Below are positions 7,326-15,493 of a stretch of 22,286 nucleotides of DNA, one piece after another. How positions within the stretch are numbered: the first letter of the stretch is position 1; every line of letters begins with the position of its first letter. The translations under genes were made by a program, and so were the position numbers. The notes below the pieces were generated by a model. It saw nothing but the letters and a program-made list of their open reading frames with translations. It did not search any database and was not told where the DNA came from. Origin of the DNA: Actinomycetota bacterium (GTDB lineage: Bacteria > Actinomycetota > Acidimicrobiia > Acidimicrobiales > JAMCPL01); contig JAMCPC010000032.1 of the NCBI GenBank assembly GCA_023379725.1, positions 1 to 22,286 of the forward strand, written 5' to 3'.

Positions 7326-8717
7326 ATGAATTTGCAAGGCTTGAAGCAGCAAGGGAGTAGGAAAAAAGGGAATGCCAGGCACACGGGACTGCTTGGCCGC
7401 CTCAATACTCTGCTGGCCGCAGGCGTGATGGCCGCCGTGGTACTGGCTGCCGCCTCTTGTTCCTCTGCCAACCATACGGCTACACCAGCAGGGTCGACAA
7501 GGAGCCATCCTACCTTTGTTCCCAGTCGCCAGCGAAACAGCTCCGAGTTCCCCTCCGTCAGCGGGTCTGGTACAAGCATCAGGGCAGCTTTCCTCCATGA
7601 CATCAGCTTTGTCACTGCCAGTTCTGGCTGGGCACTGGTGGAGGGCTCAGAAAATGAGGTGGTGGCTCACAGCAGTGATGGAGGGATGGTGTGGAACCAA
7701 TGGGGATCATCAATCCCAGGAGGAGGACCCGGCGCGTTTTCGCCTTCCCTGGTCGTCATGGGTAACGTCAGCGCGGCCAGCGGGTCGGGAGGGCTCTATG
7801 GGGTTGTGAGCTTCATTGGATCATCGGAGATCTTCGTAAGCAACAATGGCCTTCGTTCTTGGCACGCGGTTTCCTTTCCTGGCGACATCTTGGCTTTGGC
7901 AGCCGATCCGGTTCCCAATTGGCACGGTCACTTGGAAGCCTTGGCACCCGGAATGGCCAGCCAGCCCCTCTGGGTCCTTTTCGGTCCGCTTCCTTATGGT
8001 GAGACCGCGCTCCAGAAAAAGGAGTTCAGCCCACCTGGCAGCCTAGGGATAGGACTTCTCTACCCAAGGGAACTTGCTTGGAAGCCCTATGGAGCCGTTG
8101 CCGGACCCACCTGGCCCGCGCGTTCGACGATTACTTATGCTCGATTCATTCGGTTGGGAGCAGGAAATGGCTTCGTGGTCTTTGGGGGCTTATTTGGCTC
8201 TGGGGGTGCAGGTTCATACTTGGAGGAAACCAATAACTACGGGCTCACATGGCAAATGCTTCCAGTTCCCTGTGCAGCACTACCAGATGACTTTTCTCTC
8301 CATCTGAGCGTAGTCTCCTCGCGTGATCTGTGGCTTGGATGCGCAGGACAGCCTAGTGCAGGCAGCGAAATAAAGGCTATCTACAACTCCACTGACGGAG
8401 GCCGCTCCTGGTCCAAGGTATGGGATGGATTCTCGGGAAACAGCAGCGGCCTTTCGATGACAGCAGGTTATCTTAATGGCGTAGTCGGGCTTTCCGGGAC
8501 GGAAGCATACGCTGTCTTAGGACGAGGGCCTCTTATTTGGACAACCGACGGCGGAAAGAGTTGGGTGGATGCCATCCCTCACATTGGAGGTTCCGGGGGC
8601 ATCTTGCAACTCGACGTATTGGACTCAACCAATGCCTGGGCTCTGGTGGGCGGGGGTCGGCTCTGGGCAACCTCCAATGGTCGCACTTGGCACCAGCTAG
8701 TTGGTCCAGCGCCCTGA
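7326..8717 (+). CDS. Lipoprotein with BNR/Ycf48-like beta-propeller repeats
   Basis: This is a 463-aa protein. ATG 7326 is preceded by GAAGGAAG. The N-terminus is a long lipoprotein signal: a basic start (GSRKKGNARH), a hydrophobic core and a lipobox LAAASC with the lipidated Cys at about residue 45. A Ser/Thr-rich tether follows. The rest carries repeated Asp-box-like motifs, SSDGGMVW, STDGGRSW, TTDGGKSW and TSNGRTWHQL, each in an F/W-x-A-LV strand context (SGWALVEG, AWALVGG). This matches the propeller of the Ycf48/BNR/sialidase-like superfamily. No sialidase catalytic set is apparent, so a binding or structural role outside the membrane is more likely than enzymatic activity. It stands alone, divergent from the acyl-CoA dehydrogenase gene, and is richer in GC than the Tad-linked genes. 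Confidence 0.8.
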   Translation: MNLQGLKQQGSRKKGNARHTGLLGRLNTLLAAGVMAAVVLAAASCSSANHTATPAGSTRSHPTFVPSRQRNSSEFPSVSGSGTSIRAAFLHDISFVTASSGWALVEGSENEVVAHSSDGGMVWNQWGSSIPGGGPGAFSPSLVVMGNVSAASGSGGLYGVVSFIGSSEIFVSNNGLRSWHAVSFPGDILALAADPVPNWHGHLEALAPGMASQPLWVLFGPLPYGETALQKKEFSPPGSLGIGLLYPRELAWKPYGAVAGPTWPARSTITYARFIRLGAGNGFVVFGGLFGSGGAGSYLEETNNYGLTWQMLPVPCAALPDDFSLHLSVVSSRDLWLGCAGQPSAGSEIKAIYNSTDGGRSWSKVWDGFSGNSSGLSMTAGYLNGVVGLSGTEAYAVLGRGPLIWTTDGGKSWVDAIPHIGGSGGILQLDVLDSTNAWALVGGGRLWATSNGRTWHQLVGPAP

Positions 8718-8718
8718 A

Positions 8719-8892
8719 GGACTCCTTGAATAGCGGATCTTCTTTGAGAGACGCCTTTATGAACCGCTCAAACACCTGACCTCGGCCTTGTGACATAAAT
8801 ACATGGTTGACATGGTTGCGGATCTTTTCGGATAATCCACCTGGGTCACCAAGCATCTCACCACTTTAATCATGTTCAAGAACTGTGCTCAT
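8719..8892 (-). pseudogene. Decayed start of an unidentified minus-strand gene
   Basis: On the minus strand a GAAAGGAT site precedes ATG 8892, giving MSTVLEHD, then an in-frame TAA (8866-8868). The same frame continues SGEMLGDPGGLSEKIRNH and VFMSQGRGQVFERFIKASLK up to the end of the propeller gene. After that point the frame only shadows the lipoprotein gene. The composition is protein-like, and the stop interrupts an otherwise continuous N-terminus, so this reads as a truncated relic. I do not recognise the family. Translation could also restart at the ATG at 8856. Confidence 0.35.
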
Positions 8893-9218
8893 TATATCCT
8901 TTCAATCCATAGAATGGGTATCTGTACATCCTATGTTATGGTGGCATATTATATGGTGGTACGATGATGCATGAAGAGTGTTTTTGTGTTTGTTGGAGGT
9001 AGCTCCCACGGTCAGCCTGTGGCTTACATTTCGAGTAGCACATATCACTCATCTCCCATCTCTATACCAACAAACATGCAGCTTATAAGTCTGTTACTGG
9101 ACTGAGTCACCAAAGTGTGAACCACAGCGCCAAACAGTTTCTGGAGCGAAACAGGATTGCCACCGTTCCTCATGTCCCAACGATTTGTTGTATCAAAGGC
9201 ATGTGTTGCCAAGCCTGA
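8893..9218. other. Intergenic stretch without a supported gene
   Basis: This stretch lies between the decayed minus-strand start and the end of the PQQ-type gene. I found no frame with a ribosome binding site and protein-like composition, no RNA gene and no clear terminator hairpin. Some A/T-rich patches are present (8930-8955). Confidence 0.5.
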
Positions 9219-10913
9219 TCATGCCGCCGGCAGCTTCCATGCCCGCAACTGGTAAGCGGCTGTCGAAGGAAACTGATAGACGAGGGAGTCGGCACCGCCC
9301 GTGGCGAGTACCACATAGGTGGCACCGCCAATCTCATAGACGCTCGGTGCGGCTCCTATGGGTGCCCCTGCAGCCACCTGCCAGATAGTCTTACCTGTCT
9401 TGGCATTGAGTGCCCGCAGGTTGCCATTCTCGGTGCCGAACAGCACAAGCCCCCCGACTGTGGCTGTCACGCCACCAATAGCAGGGCTCGCAGTGTTCAC
9501 CTGCCATGAGATTTTCCCGGTGACGGTATTAATGGCTGTAATCGTTCCCGTGTAGCCTACCCCTGCCGGAGAACCCTGCCGAGTACCGAGATCTTCTCCT
9601 CCAGGGTTGTGGGGCTGAGGCCCGGAATAGAGAATCTGGGGACCATTGATCCCTGCCACGTACGCGTCCCCGGTAGAAGGGTCGTAAGCCGATGGCCCGT
9701 AGTTGGCTCCACCTTCCGAACCTGGCCACTCCTCCACTCCCTGGGGAGTGGGAGGCGAGTGGTCGATGCGCACGAATGGCACTGGGGCCACCAGCTGCCT
9801 ACCGGTTGCCGCATCCCACTCGTACCACTCGCCGTCCTTGCCGGCCTCACCCACGGCAACGGAGTCGGCTCGACGAAAGAGCACCGGCGGCGAGGCTACA
9901 TCGTAGTCCCACAGGTCGTGAGGGACTTCCTGGGATGCCCACAACAGCTTGCCTGTCGCAACCGACAGTGCAACGACCGAGTCTGTGTAGGGATCCGGTC
10001 CAGGACGCGCCACGCCGTAGTAGTCGGGCGAGGGGTTCCCCGTCGGAACATAGACCACCCCGGTCGCCGGGTTCCATACCGGGGTCGTCCACACTGCCCC
10101 CCCACCGTGGCTGCCCGTAGGCGGGTTCCAGCCGGTACCGGGAGCGGGAACCGTGTAAAACTGCCAGATCTTGGCCCCAGTCGTACTATCGTATCCCGCC
10201 ACGAATCCGCGCACCCCCTGATCACCTCCGGCACTCCCCACAACGACCACATTACCGGCCACAAGCGGGGGAGATGTCTCGGAGTAGCCAGCAGCCGGGG
10301 ATGCGACCTGGACCGAGTACACGACCGAGCCGTTTGCCGCGTCGAGGGCGACGAGGTAGTCGTTGGCAGTGAGTACGTAAACCTTGCCGCCGCCAAGCGC
10401 TATTCCCCTGCTCACTCCGATGGCCCACCATGGCTCCCCCGCGAGAGACGGCGTGTATGACCAGATCTCAGCTCCCGTCGCCGCGTTCAGGGCAATCACC
10501 CGGTCGCCAGTTGTGGTGACGTAAAGCACACCATGCGACTCAATGGGATAGTCCTCCTCGCCACCGCGCGAGACAGAAAGGCCTACGCTAAATGCCGGCA
10601 CCATACTCGCTACGTTTGAAACAGTGAGACTCGCATCCGGCGAATAGCGGTCTCCCCACGCGTTGTTGCCCTGCAGTGGCCACGAGGTCGATCCGACCGC
10701 GGGTGACAACGTGGAGTGAGTTCCTGGTGCAGGATTCGCTAGTGTCAGGTGATGGCTTGTGCCTGATCGAGAGGCCGCTCGCTTCGAGATGGGCCGCTCA
10801 CTGGTGCCACAGGCAGCCAGCACTACGGAGAGAGCGAGCAAGACTCCTCCGCTCGCCACTATATACTTCACGCATCGTAAGCGCCAAAAAGATTGAGAAC
10901 ACCAGGCGCTCAT
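9219..10913 (-). CDS. PQQ-type beta-propeller lipoprotein (quinoprotein dehydrogenase-like)
   Basis: This is a 564-aa protein. The open frame extends to 11084, but I place the start at ATG 10913. There AGGTG precedes it, the protein then begins with a proper lipoprotein signal (VLLALSVVLAAC, lipidated Cys about 35), and the extension is better explained by another coding frame. The body is a propeller with recurring PQQ-like blades (ALNAATGAEIWSY, ALDAANGSVVYS, GYDSTTGAKIWQF, ALNAKTGKTIWQV). The stretch TGNPSPDYYGVARPG, DSVVALSVATGKLLW and EVPHDLWDYD (about 295-345) is typical of PQQ-dependent alcohol/glucose-type dehydrogenases, and WDYD lies where those enzymes have the catalytic Asp. A cell-surface quinoprotein oxidoreductase is likely, though a non-catalytic BamB-like propeller cannot be excluded. 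No PQQ synthesis genes are in the window. Confidence 0.8.
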   Translation of the reverse strand: MSAWCSQSFWRLRCVKYIVASGGVLLALSVVLAACGTSERPISKRAASRSGTSHHLTLANPAPGTHSTLSPAVGSTSWPLQGNNAWGDRYSPDASLTVSNVASMVPAFSVGLSVSRGGEEDYPIESHGVLYVTTTGDRVIALNAATGAEIWSYTPSLAGEPWWAIGVSRGIALGGGKVYVLTANDYLVALDAANGSVVYSVQVASPAAGYSETSPPLVAGNVVVVGSAGGDQGVRGFVAGYDSTTGAKIWQFYTVPAPGTGWNPPTGSHGGGAVWTTPVWNPATGVVYVPTGNPSPDYYGVARPGPDPYTDSVVALSVATGKLLWASQEVPHDLWDYDVASPPVLFRRADSVAVGEAGKDGEWYEWDAATGRQLVAPVPFVRIDHSPPTPQGVEEWPGSEGGANYGPSAYDPSTGDAYVAGINGPQILYSGPQPHNPGGEDLGTRQGSPAGVGYTGTITAINTVTGKISWQVNTASPAIGGVTATVGGLVLFGTENGNLRALNAKTGKTIWQVAAGAPIGAAPSVYEIGGATYVVLATGGADSLVYQFPSTAAYQLRAWKLPAA

Positions 10914-11047
10914 GGAATCACCTGCAGGAACATCGACGGGTCGGCCGCTCCGCCGTGCCAGGAGAGCGCGATGGATGTGACATCCTTGCCGGAAACGATT
11001 TCTCCGATCACCGAGCCGGGAAGGAAGTTGTCCAGATGGGTACTCAC
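10910..11047 (-). CDS. Small 45-aa protein coupled to the PQQ-type gene
   Basis: This frame is GTG 11047 to TGA 10910-10912. It reads (M)STHLDNFLPGSVIGE, then IVSGKDVTSIALSWHGG, then AADPSMFLQVIP. GAGGAG lies at 11051-11056, close to the start, and the stop overlaps the ATG of the propeller gene (ATGA), the classic sign of translational coupling. Third codon positions are strongly G/C (CTG GAC AAC TTC, ATC GCG CTC TCC TGG CAC GGC), matching the neighbouring gene. It has no signal peptide or membrane helix and no recognised motif. It may be a genuine small partner or leader protein, or the surviving tail of a longer gene. It is not PqqA-like, as the Glu-x-x-x-Tyr pair is absent. Confidence 0.6.
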   Translation of the reverse strand: MSTHLDNFLPGSVIGEIVSGKDVTSIALSWHGGAADPSMFLQVIP

Positions 11048-11118
11048 GCGCTCCTCGCTTCAGGTTCGCTCTGTCCACAAGCACGCTCCAGGATTATTGG
11101 GCACATTATTACACATCC

Positions 11119-11147
11119 ATTCTCTTATACCAATATACCAATGTCAA
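11119..11147 (-). promoter_or_regulatory. Sigma-70-type promoter for the small ORF and PQQ-type gene
   Basis: Read on the minus strand, TTGACA (11142-11147) is a perfect -35. A 17-nt spacer follows, then GAGAAT (11119-11124) as a fair -10. The start codon at 11047 lies about 65 nt beyond it. The spacer contains two tandem copies of TTGGTATA, which could be a binding site for a regulator. Confidence 0.5.
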
Positions 11148-11307
11148 GCATTAGTTATCCGCAGACGGTATTGGTCGCTACATCTACATACCTGTTGGCC
11201 ATCAGCTTTCCTGTCAGTTGTTTCGCACTATGGAGTTGAGGGCGTTCACAGACCTTTGAAGAGAACGTGGCTTTAGGATGCATCCAGCATCAGAGTCGAA
11301 AGAGATC

Positions 11308-14300
11308 CTACGAGTACCAGCCCACCACGTCTATGATCACATTAGCTGTACTGGATGCATATATCTCCATCTGTCCATTTGAGTTCAGAGCAGAGATTAC
11401 CATATTTGGCATCACCTGACCCTTGCCCCAATTGATATTGGAGGTAGTCGGTTGGGTTGCACCTGCAGCCCAGGCAGTGAGGTACCCAGATCCAGTGGTG
11501 TTGACTACGGTGATGTTTGCTACTACCACCTTGGCACTGGTGGGTATACCTGCAATGCCGGTTACCTGTATAGTTATGGGGCCTGAAGATGAACTCAACG
11601 GTGTACCTGAATTGTTGCACTGGCCAGATACTCCACTTGCAACATCCAAGCCACCAATTGAACTAGATGATCTTGTATCGCATATCCTAACTGGTGAACT
11701 CGGAGTAAGTACGTCGCCAGTAGATGAGAAGTAGCCATTTACATCAACGACGACATTGGTAGATGTATTAGCTGAGTTGTAGATGTAGATAGCACCAGTG
11801 GAACCCAACCCAACTGTTACAGAATCTGCAGATGCTACATTTGCATGGAAGTTCACATTGGAGGTCTCAGGTGGTGTAGTAGATGATCCAGCAGGAAACA
11901 CCGTGAGGAAACCACTTGAGCTTGGATCTGCAGCTGTGACTACCAGTGATACTGCCGTTGCAGTAACTGGTACACCAGATGACCCACCATCTCCTGTGAT
12001 CTGGACCTTGATGTATTTATTTGGTTTTGGTGCAGGTATCTGGTTGTTGGTCGATGGCAAAGATGAGCAGTAGGAAGTGGAGATACCAGACGGTGGCGGA
12101 CTCATCGTACATCTTGTATCCAATACCCGTATTGGCAGTGGTAATGGAGTGAACTTGTTTGTAGTAGTACTGGTAGATGGCTCATAGTATCCCTCTACGT
12201 CTACTACTATGTTCACATTTGCAGAAGAAGAGAGTATATCTATTGCACCACCACTACCAAGTGTGGCTGTGACCAGATTGGGTATTGCCATACCTGGTGC
12301 ATAGTTTAGAGATGATGCAGTTGGTGGATTGGTACCTGTCGGATAGACAGTTAGATAGCCGCTATGTGCCGTTGTAGCTGCTATTGCCGTAACTGTCACA
12401 ATCACCGACTGGGCATCTACAGGTACTCCATTTGTTCCAGATCCTGTACCAGTTACCTGTACAGTTATGGAGCCATTTGCAGGTGGAGAAGAGAGGGATT
12501 GGTTGGCAGATGGCAGGTTCTCAGAAGAACAAAAAGATGGTTGTGGACTTTGCGAACAACGGGTGTCCGCTATGCGATAGGGAGTTACTGGGGTATATGG
12601 GATACCACTTGTCACATACATGAACCCTGATCCCGCTGAGGTCTTTCCTGACACTTGAACAGTAACCTCTACAAGTCCTGGACTGGTAGCAGGTGGGATT
12701 GTGGCAGTGATCTTGGTTGAGGATACGACCGTGGTAGCAGTTGCAGTTATGGACCCGAACATCACTGTTGCAGAGGAGGTGAAGTTGGTGCCGGTAATGG
12801 TAACCGAGGTGCCACCAGATGTAGGACCAGAGGTAGGACTAATGGAGGTGATCGTCGGAGCAGGTGTAGACGGCATCGATACTGTTGTCAGAATTACTAT
12901 GTCATTGAAAGTATATCCCACCGCCTCGCAAAAGGTCGCCGAGGCACACGACACGCCGAAGGGCTCGTACGCACTTAAGGGGAGGGTCTGGTTTGTCCAG
13001 GTGGTGCCGTTCCATAAGAGAGCTACGTTGCCCAAGGAGCCGAAGCCGTACCCTACCGCCTCGCAGAAGGTTGCCGAGACACACGACACGCCGTTGAGGT
13101 TGTCCACACTTGATGGAAGGGTCTGGTTTGTCCAGGTGGAGCCGTTCCATAAGAGAGCTACGTTGCCCACCGCCTCGCAGGAGCTAGCGGAGACACACGA
13201 CACGCCGTAGAGCCGGCCCACGCCAGAGGGGAGGTTCTGGCTCGACCAGGTTGAGCCGTTCCATGAAAGCGCTACGTCACCGCCGGAGGAGTTGTCCCCC
13301 ACCGCCTCGCAGAAGGTCGCGGAGACACACGAGACGCCGGAGAGGTCGCCCACATTTGAAGGGAGGGTCTGGCTCGTCCAGGTGGTGCCATTCCATGAGA
13401 ACGCTACGTCGACGGAGACGGTGAAGTTGTACCCCACCGCCTCGCAGAAGGTCGCGGAGACACACGACACGCCGTTGAGCTGGGCCACACCTGAGGGGAG
13501 GGTCTGGCTCGACCAAGCGGAGCCGTTCCATGAGAGCGCTACGTCGCCGGAGGAGTTGCCCCCCACCGCCTCGCAGAAGGTCGCCGAGATGCACGACACG
13601 CCGTAGAGGACACCCACATTTGAAGGGAGGGTCTGGTTTGTCCAAGCGGAGCCGTTCCATGAGAGCGCTGTGCCGTTATTGTTGGAGGGGGAGTTGTACC
13701 CTACCGCCTCGCAGAAGGTCGCCGAGACACACGACACACCGAAGAGCTGGCCCATGCTAGAGGGGAGGGTCTGGCTCGTCCAGGTGGTGCCATTCCATGA
13801 GAGCGCTACGCCGCCAGTGTTGGAGGAGTTGCCCCCCACCGCCTCGCAGAAGCTAGCCGAGACACACGACACGCCGCTGAGGCTGCCCAGGCTGCCCACA
13901 TCTGAGGGGAGGGTCTGGTTTGTCCAGGCGGAGCCATTCCATGAGAGCGCTGCGTCGCCGCCCACCGCCTCGCAGAAGGTCGCCGAGACACACGACACGC
14001 CGCCGAGGCCACTCACACTTGAGGGGAGGGTCTGGTTTGTCCAGGCGGAGCCATTCCATGAGAGCGCTGCGCCGTTATTGTTGCCGGAGGTGCTGGAACT
14101 GCTGTAGTACCCCACCGCCTCGCAGAAGGTTGCAGATACACACGACACGCCGTAGAACTGGCCCATGGTAGAGGGGAGGGTCTGGTTTGTCCAGGTGGTG
14201 CCGTTCCATGAAAGCGCTGCGCCTAGGGGGGGGCCGTAGCTAGCGTAGTAGAACCCCACCGCCTCGCAGAAGGTCGCCGAGGTACACGACACGCCGTTGA

Positions 14301-14982
14301 GGTTGTCCACACTTGATGGAAGGGTCTGGTTTGTCCAGGTGGTGCCATTCCATGAGAGCGCTACGTCGCCCAAGGAGCCGAAGCTGTACCCTACCGCCTC
14401 GCAGAAGGTCGCCGAGACACACGACACGCCGTCGAAGCCACTCACACCTGAGGGGAGGGTCTGGCTTGTCCAGGTCGAGCCATTCCATGAGAACGCCATG
14501 CCGACGGAGGAACTGTTGCCCCCCACCGCCTCGCAGAAGCTAGCCGAGACACACGACACGCCGTCGAGGTAGCTCACGCCAGAGGGGAGGGAGGCTGTGT
14601 CGTTCACCCAGGTCGAGCCGCCATCAGTGGTTTCGTAGAGGGCAGGTCCATTAACGGTGTTTTCCCCGACGGCAAAGCAGTCGCTCGATGTCGGACAGGA
14701 TACAGAGAAGAATTTGGATGCAGGCGCGAGGTAGCTCTTCTGGATCGCCCAGGTTGGAGATGAGTTGGCTGCTGCTGCAATGCCGGGTACAGCAGTGACA
14801 ATCAGGCCGGTAAGCCCACTTACGACAAGCACAAACACAACTATTAATTGCAAGCTCCTCGAAGCGACCCGGGCCAGCTGACCGGTGATGTCCACAACAC
14901 GCGATTGCCCAGGTACTGACAGGACAAAGCCTTTCCACCGTGTCATGTGTTCCTTGTTTTGCTCAATTACCTCATAGCTCAT
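11308..14982 (-). CDS. Large secreted surface protein: Cys-paired propeller repeats, IPT/TIG domain, three C-terminal beta domains
   Basis: This is a 1224-aa protein. The frame opens at 15030, but AGGAGG sits 6 nt before ATG 14982 (MSYEVIEQNK), so I choose that start. A hydrophobic segment (about 44-66) followed by AAAANSS gives a signal peptide with a long n-region. After a divergent first unit come 12 complete repeats of 38-48 aa with consensus GVSCVSATFCEAVG and ALSWNGTTWTNQTLPS, then a truncated last unit (about residues 60-695). Each has two Cys six residues apart, likely a disulfide. An IPT/TIG domain (about 704-790: PTITSISPTSGPTSGGTSVT) follows. Three homologous C-terminal domains come last, each starting near a DTR motif and ending VVDVEGYY, VVDVNGYF or IIDVVGWYS, the last one at the C-terminus. 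It is probably an adhesin or surface-scaffold protein. There is no sortase signal or C-terminal membrane helix, so it is released or held non-covalently. Confidence 0.8.
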   Translation of the reverse strand: MSYEVIEQNKEHMTRWKGFVLSVPGQSRVVDITGQLARVASRSLQLIVVFVLVVSGLTGLIVTAVPGIAAAANSSPTWAIQKSYLAPASKFFSVSCPTSSDCFAVGENTVNGPALYETTDGGSTWVNDTASLPSGVSYLDGVSCVSASFCEAVGGNSSSVGMAFSWNGSTWTSQTLPSGVSGFDGVSCVSATFCEAVGYSFGSLGDVALSWNGTTWTNQTLPSSVDNLNGVSCTSATFCEAVGFYYASYGPPLGAALSWNGTTWTNQTLPSTMGQFYGVSCVSATFCEAVGYYSSSSTSGNNNGAALSWNGSAWTNQTLPSSVSGLGGVSCVSATFCEAVGGDAALSWNGSAWTNQTLPSDVGSLGSLSGVSCVSASFCEAVGGNSSNTGGVALSWNGTTWTSQTLPSSMGQLFGVSCVSATFCEAVGYNSPSNNNGTALSWNGSAWTNQTLPSNVGVLYGVSCISATFCEAVGGNSSGDVALSWNGSAWSSQTLPSGVAQLNGVSCVSATFCEAVGYNFTVSVDVAFSWNGTTWTSQTLPSNVGDLSGVSCVSATFCEAVGDNSSGGDVALSWNGSTWSSQNLPSGVGRLYGVSCVSASSCEAVGNVALLWNGSTWTNQTLPSSVDNLNGVSCVSATFCEAVGYGFGSLGNVALLWNGTTWTNQTLPLSAYEPFGVSCASATFCEAVGYTFNDIVILTTVSMPSTPAPTITSISPTSGPTSGGTSVTITGTNFTSSATVMFGSITATATTVVSSTKITATIPPATSPGLVEVTVQVSGKTSAGSGFMYVTSGIPYTPVTPYRIADTRCSQSPQPSFCSSENLPSANQSLSSPPANGSITVQVTGTGSGTNGVPVDAQSVIVTVTAIAATTAHSGYLTVYPTGTNPPTASSLNYAPGMAIPNLVTATLGSGGAIDILSSSANVNIVVDVEGYYEPSTSTTTNKFTPLPLPIRVLDTRCTMSPPPSGISTSYCSSLPSTNNQIPAPKPNKYIKVQITGDGGSSGVPVTATAVSLVVTAADPSSSGFLTVFPAGSSTTPPETSNVNFHANVASADSVTVGLGSTGAIYIYNSANTSTNVVVDVNGYFSSTGDVLTPSSPVRICDTRSSSSIGGLDVASGVSGQCNNSGTPLSSSSGPITIQVTGIAGIPTSAKVVVANITVVNTTGSGYLTAWAAGATQPTTSNINWGKGQVMPNMVISALNSNGQMEIYASSTANVIIDVVGWYS
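12900..14590 (-). repeat. Array of 12 complete ~115-145 bp coding repeats (plus partial)
   Basis: This block encodes the GVSCVSATFCEAVG/WNGTTWTNQTLPS units. The Cys-motif half is nearly constant at DNA level (CCGCCTCGCAGAAGGTCGCC recurs). A short hypervariable linker of different length sits between EAVG and the ALSWNG strand in each unit. The block is richer in GC than the C-terminal third of the same gene. It is not a CRISPR array, because spacers are in frame and of unequal length. Confidence 0.85.
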
Positions 14983-15060
14983 ATATTTCCTCCTCTGTTT
15001 GATTACCAAGGTACTTACTTTGCGACCCAAGCGTGTTACCCTCTATATCTATCCATGCAG

Positions 15061-15088
15061 CTTACAAGGCATGAGAATACAATGACAA
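15061..15088 (-). promoter_or_regulatory. Possible promoter of the surface protein gene
   Basis: On the minus strand TTGTCA (15083-15088), a 16-nt spacer and TGTAAG (15061-15066) form a modest -35/-10 pair about 80 nt before ATG 14982. The -35 lies inside the dyad at 15081-15102, so a protein bound there would block the polymerase. Support is from sequence match and position only. Confidence 0.35.
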
Positions 15089-15102
15089 CGGCCATTGTCA
15101 TT
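15081..15102. promoter_or_regulatory. 22-bp dyad, operator-like
   Basis: The arms AATGACAA and TTGTCATT are exact reverse complements around a central CGGCCA, in which GGCC is itself symmetric. Only one base pair of the 22-bp dyad is mismatched. It lies about 100 bp upstream of the surface protein start and overlaps its possible -35. A dimeric repressor or activator site fits better than a terminator, because no gene ends just before it. Confidence 0.5.
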
Positions 15103-15137
15103 TTCCACTGACAGCCATCATTGTACGTCTCAGCAAC

Positions 15138-15257
15138 TTAAAGCCACTCTGTTTCATATGTAAAGTAGTGTATCTCATCAGATGCCATGTTGTCGAGTGA
15201 ACTGTGAGGACGTGTTGTGTTGTATAGGATATTCGCATTCTGTAGAGGTAAGTACAT
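15138..15257 (-). pseudogene. C-terminal remnant of a DDE integrase-core transposase (IS3/IS481 type)
   Basis: The minus-strand frame ends at TAA 15138-15140. It reads MYLPLQNANILYNTTRPHSS followed by LDNMASDEIHYFTYETEWL. The YN-x-x-RPHSSL string is the signature near the C-terminus of rve-type transposases of the IS3 and IS481 families. The catalytic DDE part is missing and the frame is stopped just upstream (about 15310), so only the tail survives. It lies between the surface protein gene and the repeat/relaxase relics and marks an old insertion. Confidence 0.6.
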
Positions 15258-15330
15258 AACTCCACTTAGCGGATCAATCGCACCACCAAGGTAGATTACC
15301 AGAGGTACCTATTAGTGCCCTGGTGCCGTG

Positions 15331-15410
15331 AGAGCCATCCTACGGCTCATAGAGAAGCGTTAGGGATGAAGTGAATGGAATAAATGTATGCCGAAGCGGT
15401 AGCGAGCGAC
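15331..15410 (+). repeat. 80-bp dispersed repeat, copy A
   Basis: It begins AGAGCCATCCTACGGCTCAT and ends AGCGAGCGAC. It is about 85% identical by eye to copy B at 16410-16484. The first 17 bases after the leading A form a small hairpin (GAGCC, loop, GGCTC). It sits 83 bp before the coiled-coil gene. It may be a remnant end of an insertion element or a small non-coding element. Confidence 0.7.
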
Positions 15411-15493
15411 CCCCTTGCCGCCAATTCTGTAGTCCTCATTGTCCTCTATATATAGATGTCACACAGGGTGGCCTAGTTAGAAAGGATGGGTCG

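Noticed and set aside
7119..7615. Minus-strand frames overlapping the start of the propeller lipoprotein
   Set aside because: They are antisense to the lipoprotein signal and have no recognisable protein features or ribosome binding sites.
9609..10460. Plus-strand open frame of 283 codons opposite the PQQ-type gene
   Set aside because: It is Arg/Pro/Gly-rich with no motif and lies wholly antisense to a well-supported gene of high GC, where stop-free shadow frames are expected.
10914..11084. N-terminal extension of the PQQ-type protein
   Set aside because: The extension is Arg-rich and buries the lipoprotein signal. The overlapping 45-aa frame has better composition and a ribosome binding site.
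12900..14590. Regular repeats that could be read as a CRISPR array or plus-strand ORFs
   Set aside because: The units lie in one long minus-strand frame, are 115-145 bp and of unequal length, and encode a clear protein repeat. The plus-strand frames are shadows of the repeat.
15371..15493. Longer N-terminus of the coiled-coil protein
   Set aside because: It would run into repeat copy A and is Cys/Arg-rich. The ATG at 15494 has a good ribosome binding site and starts the regular sequence.
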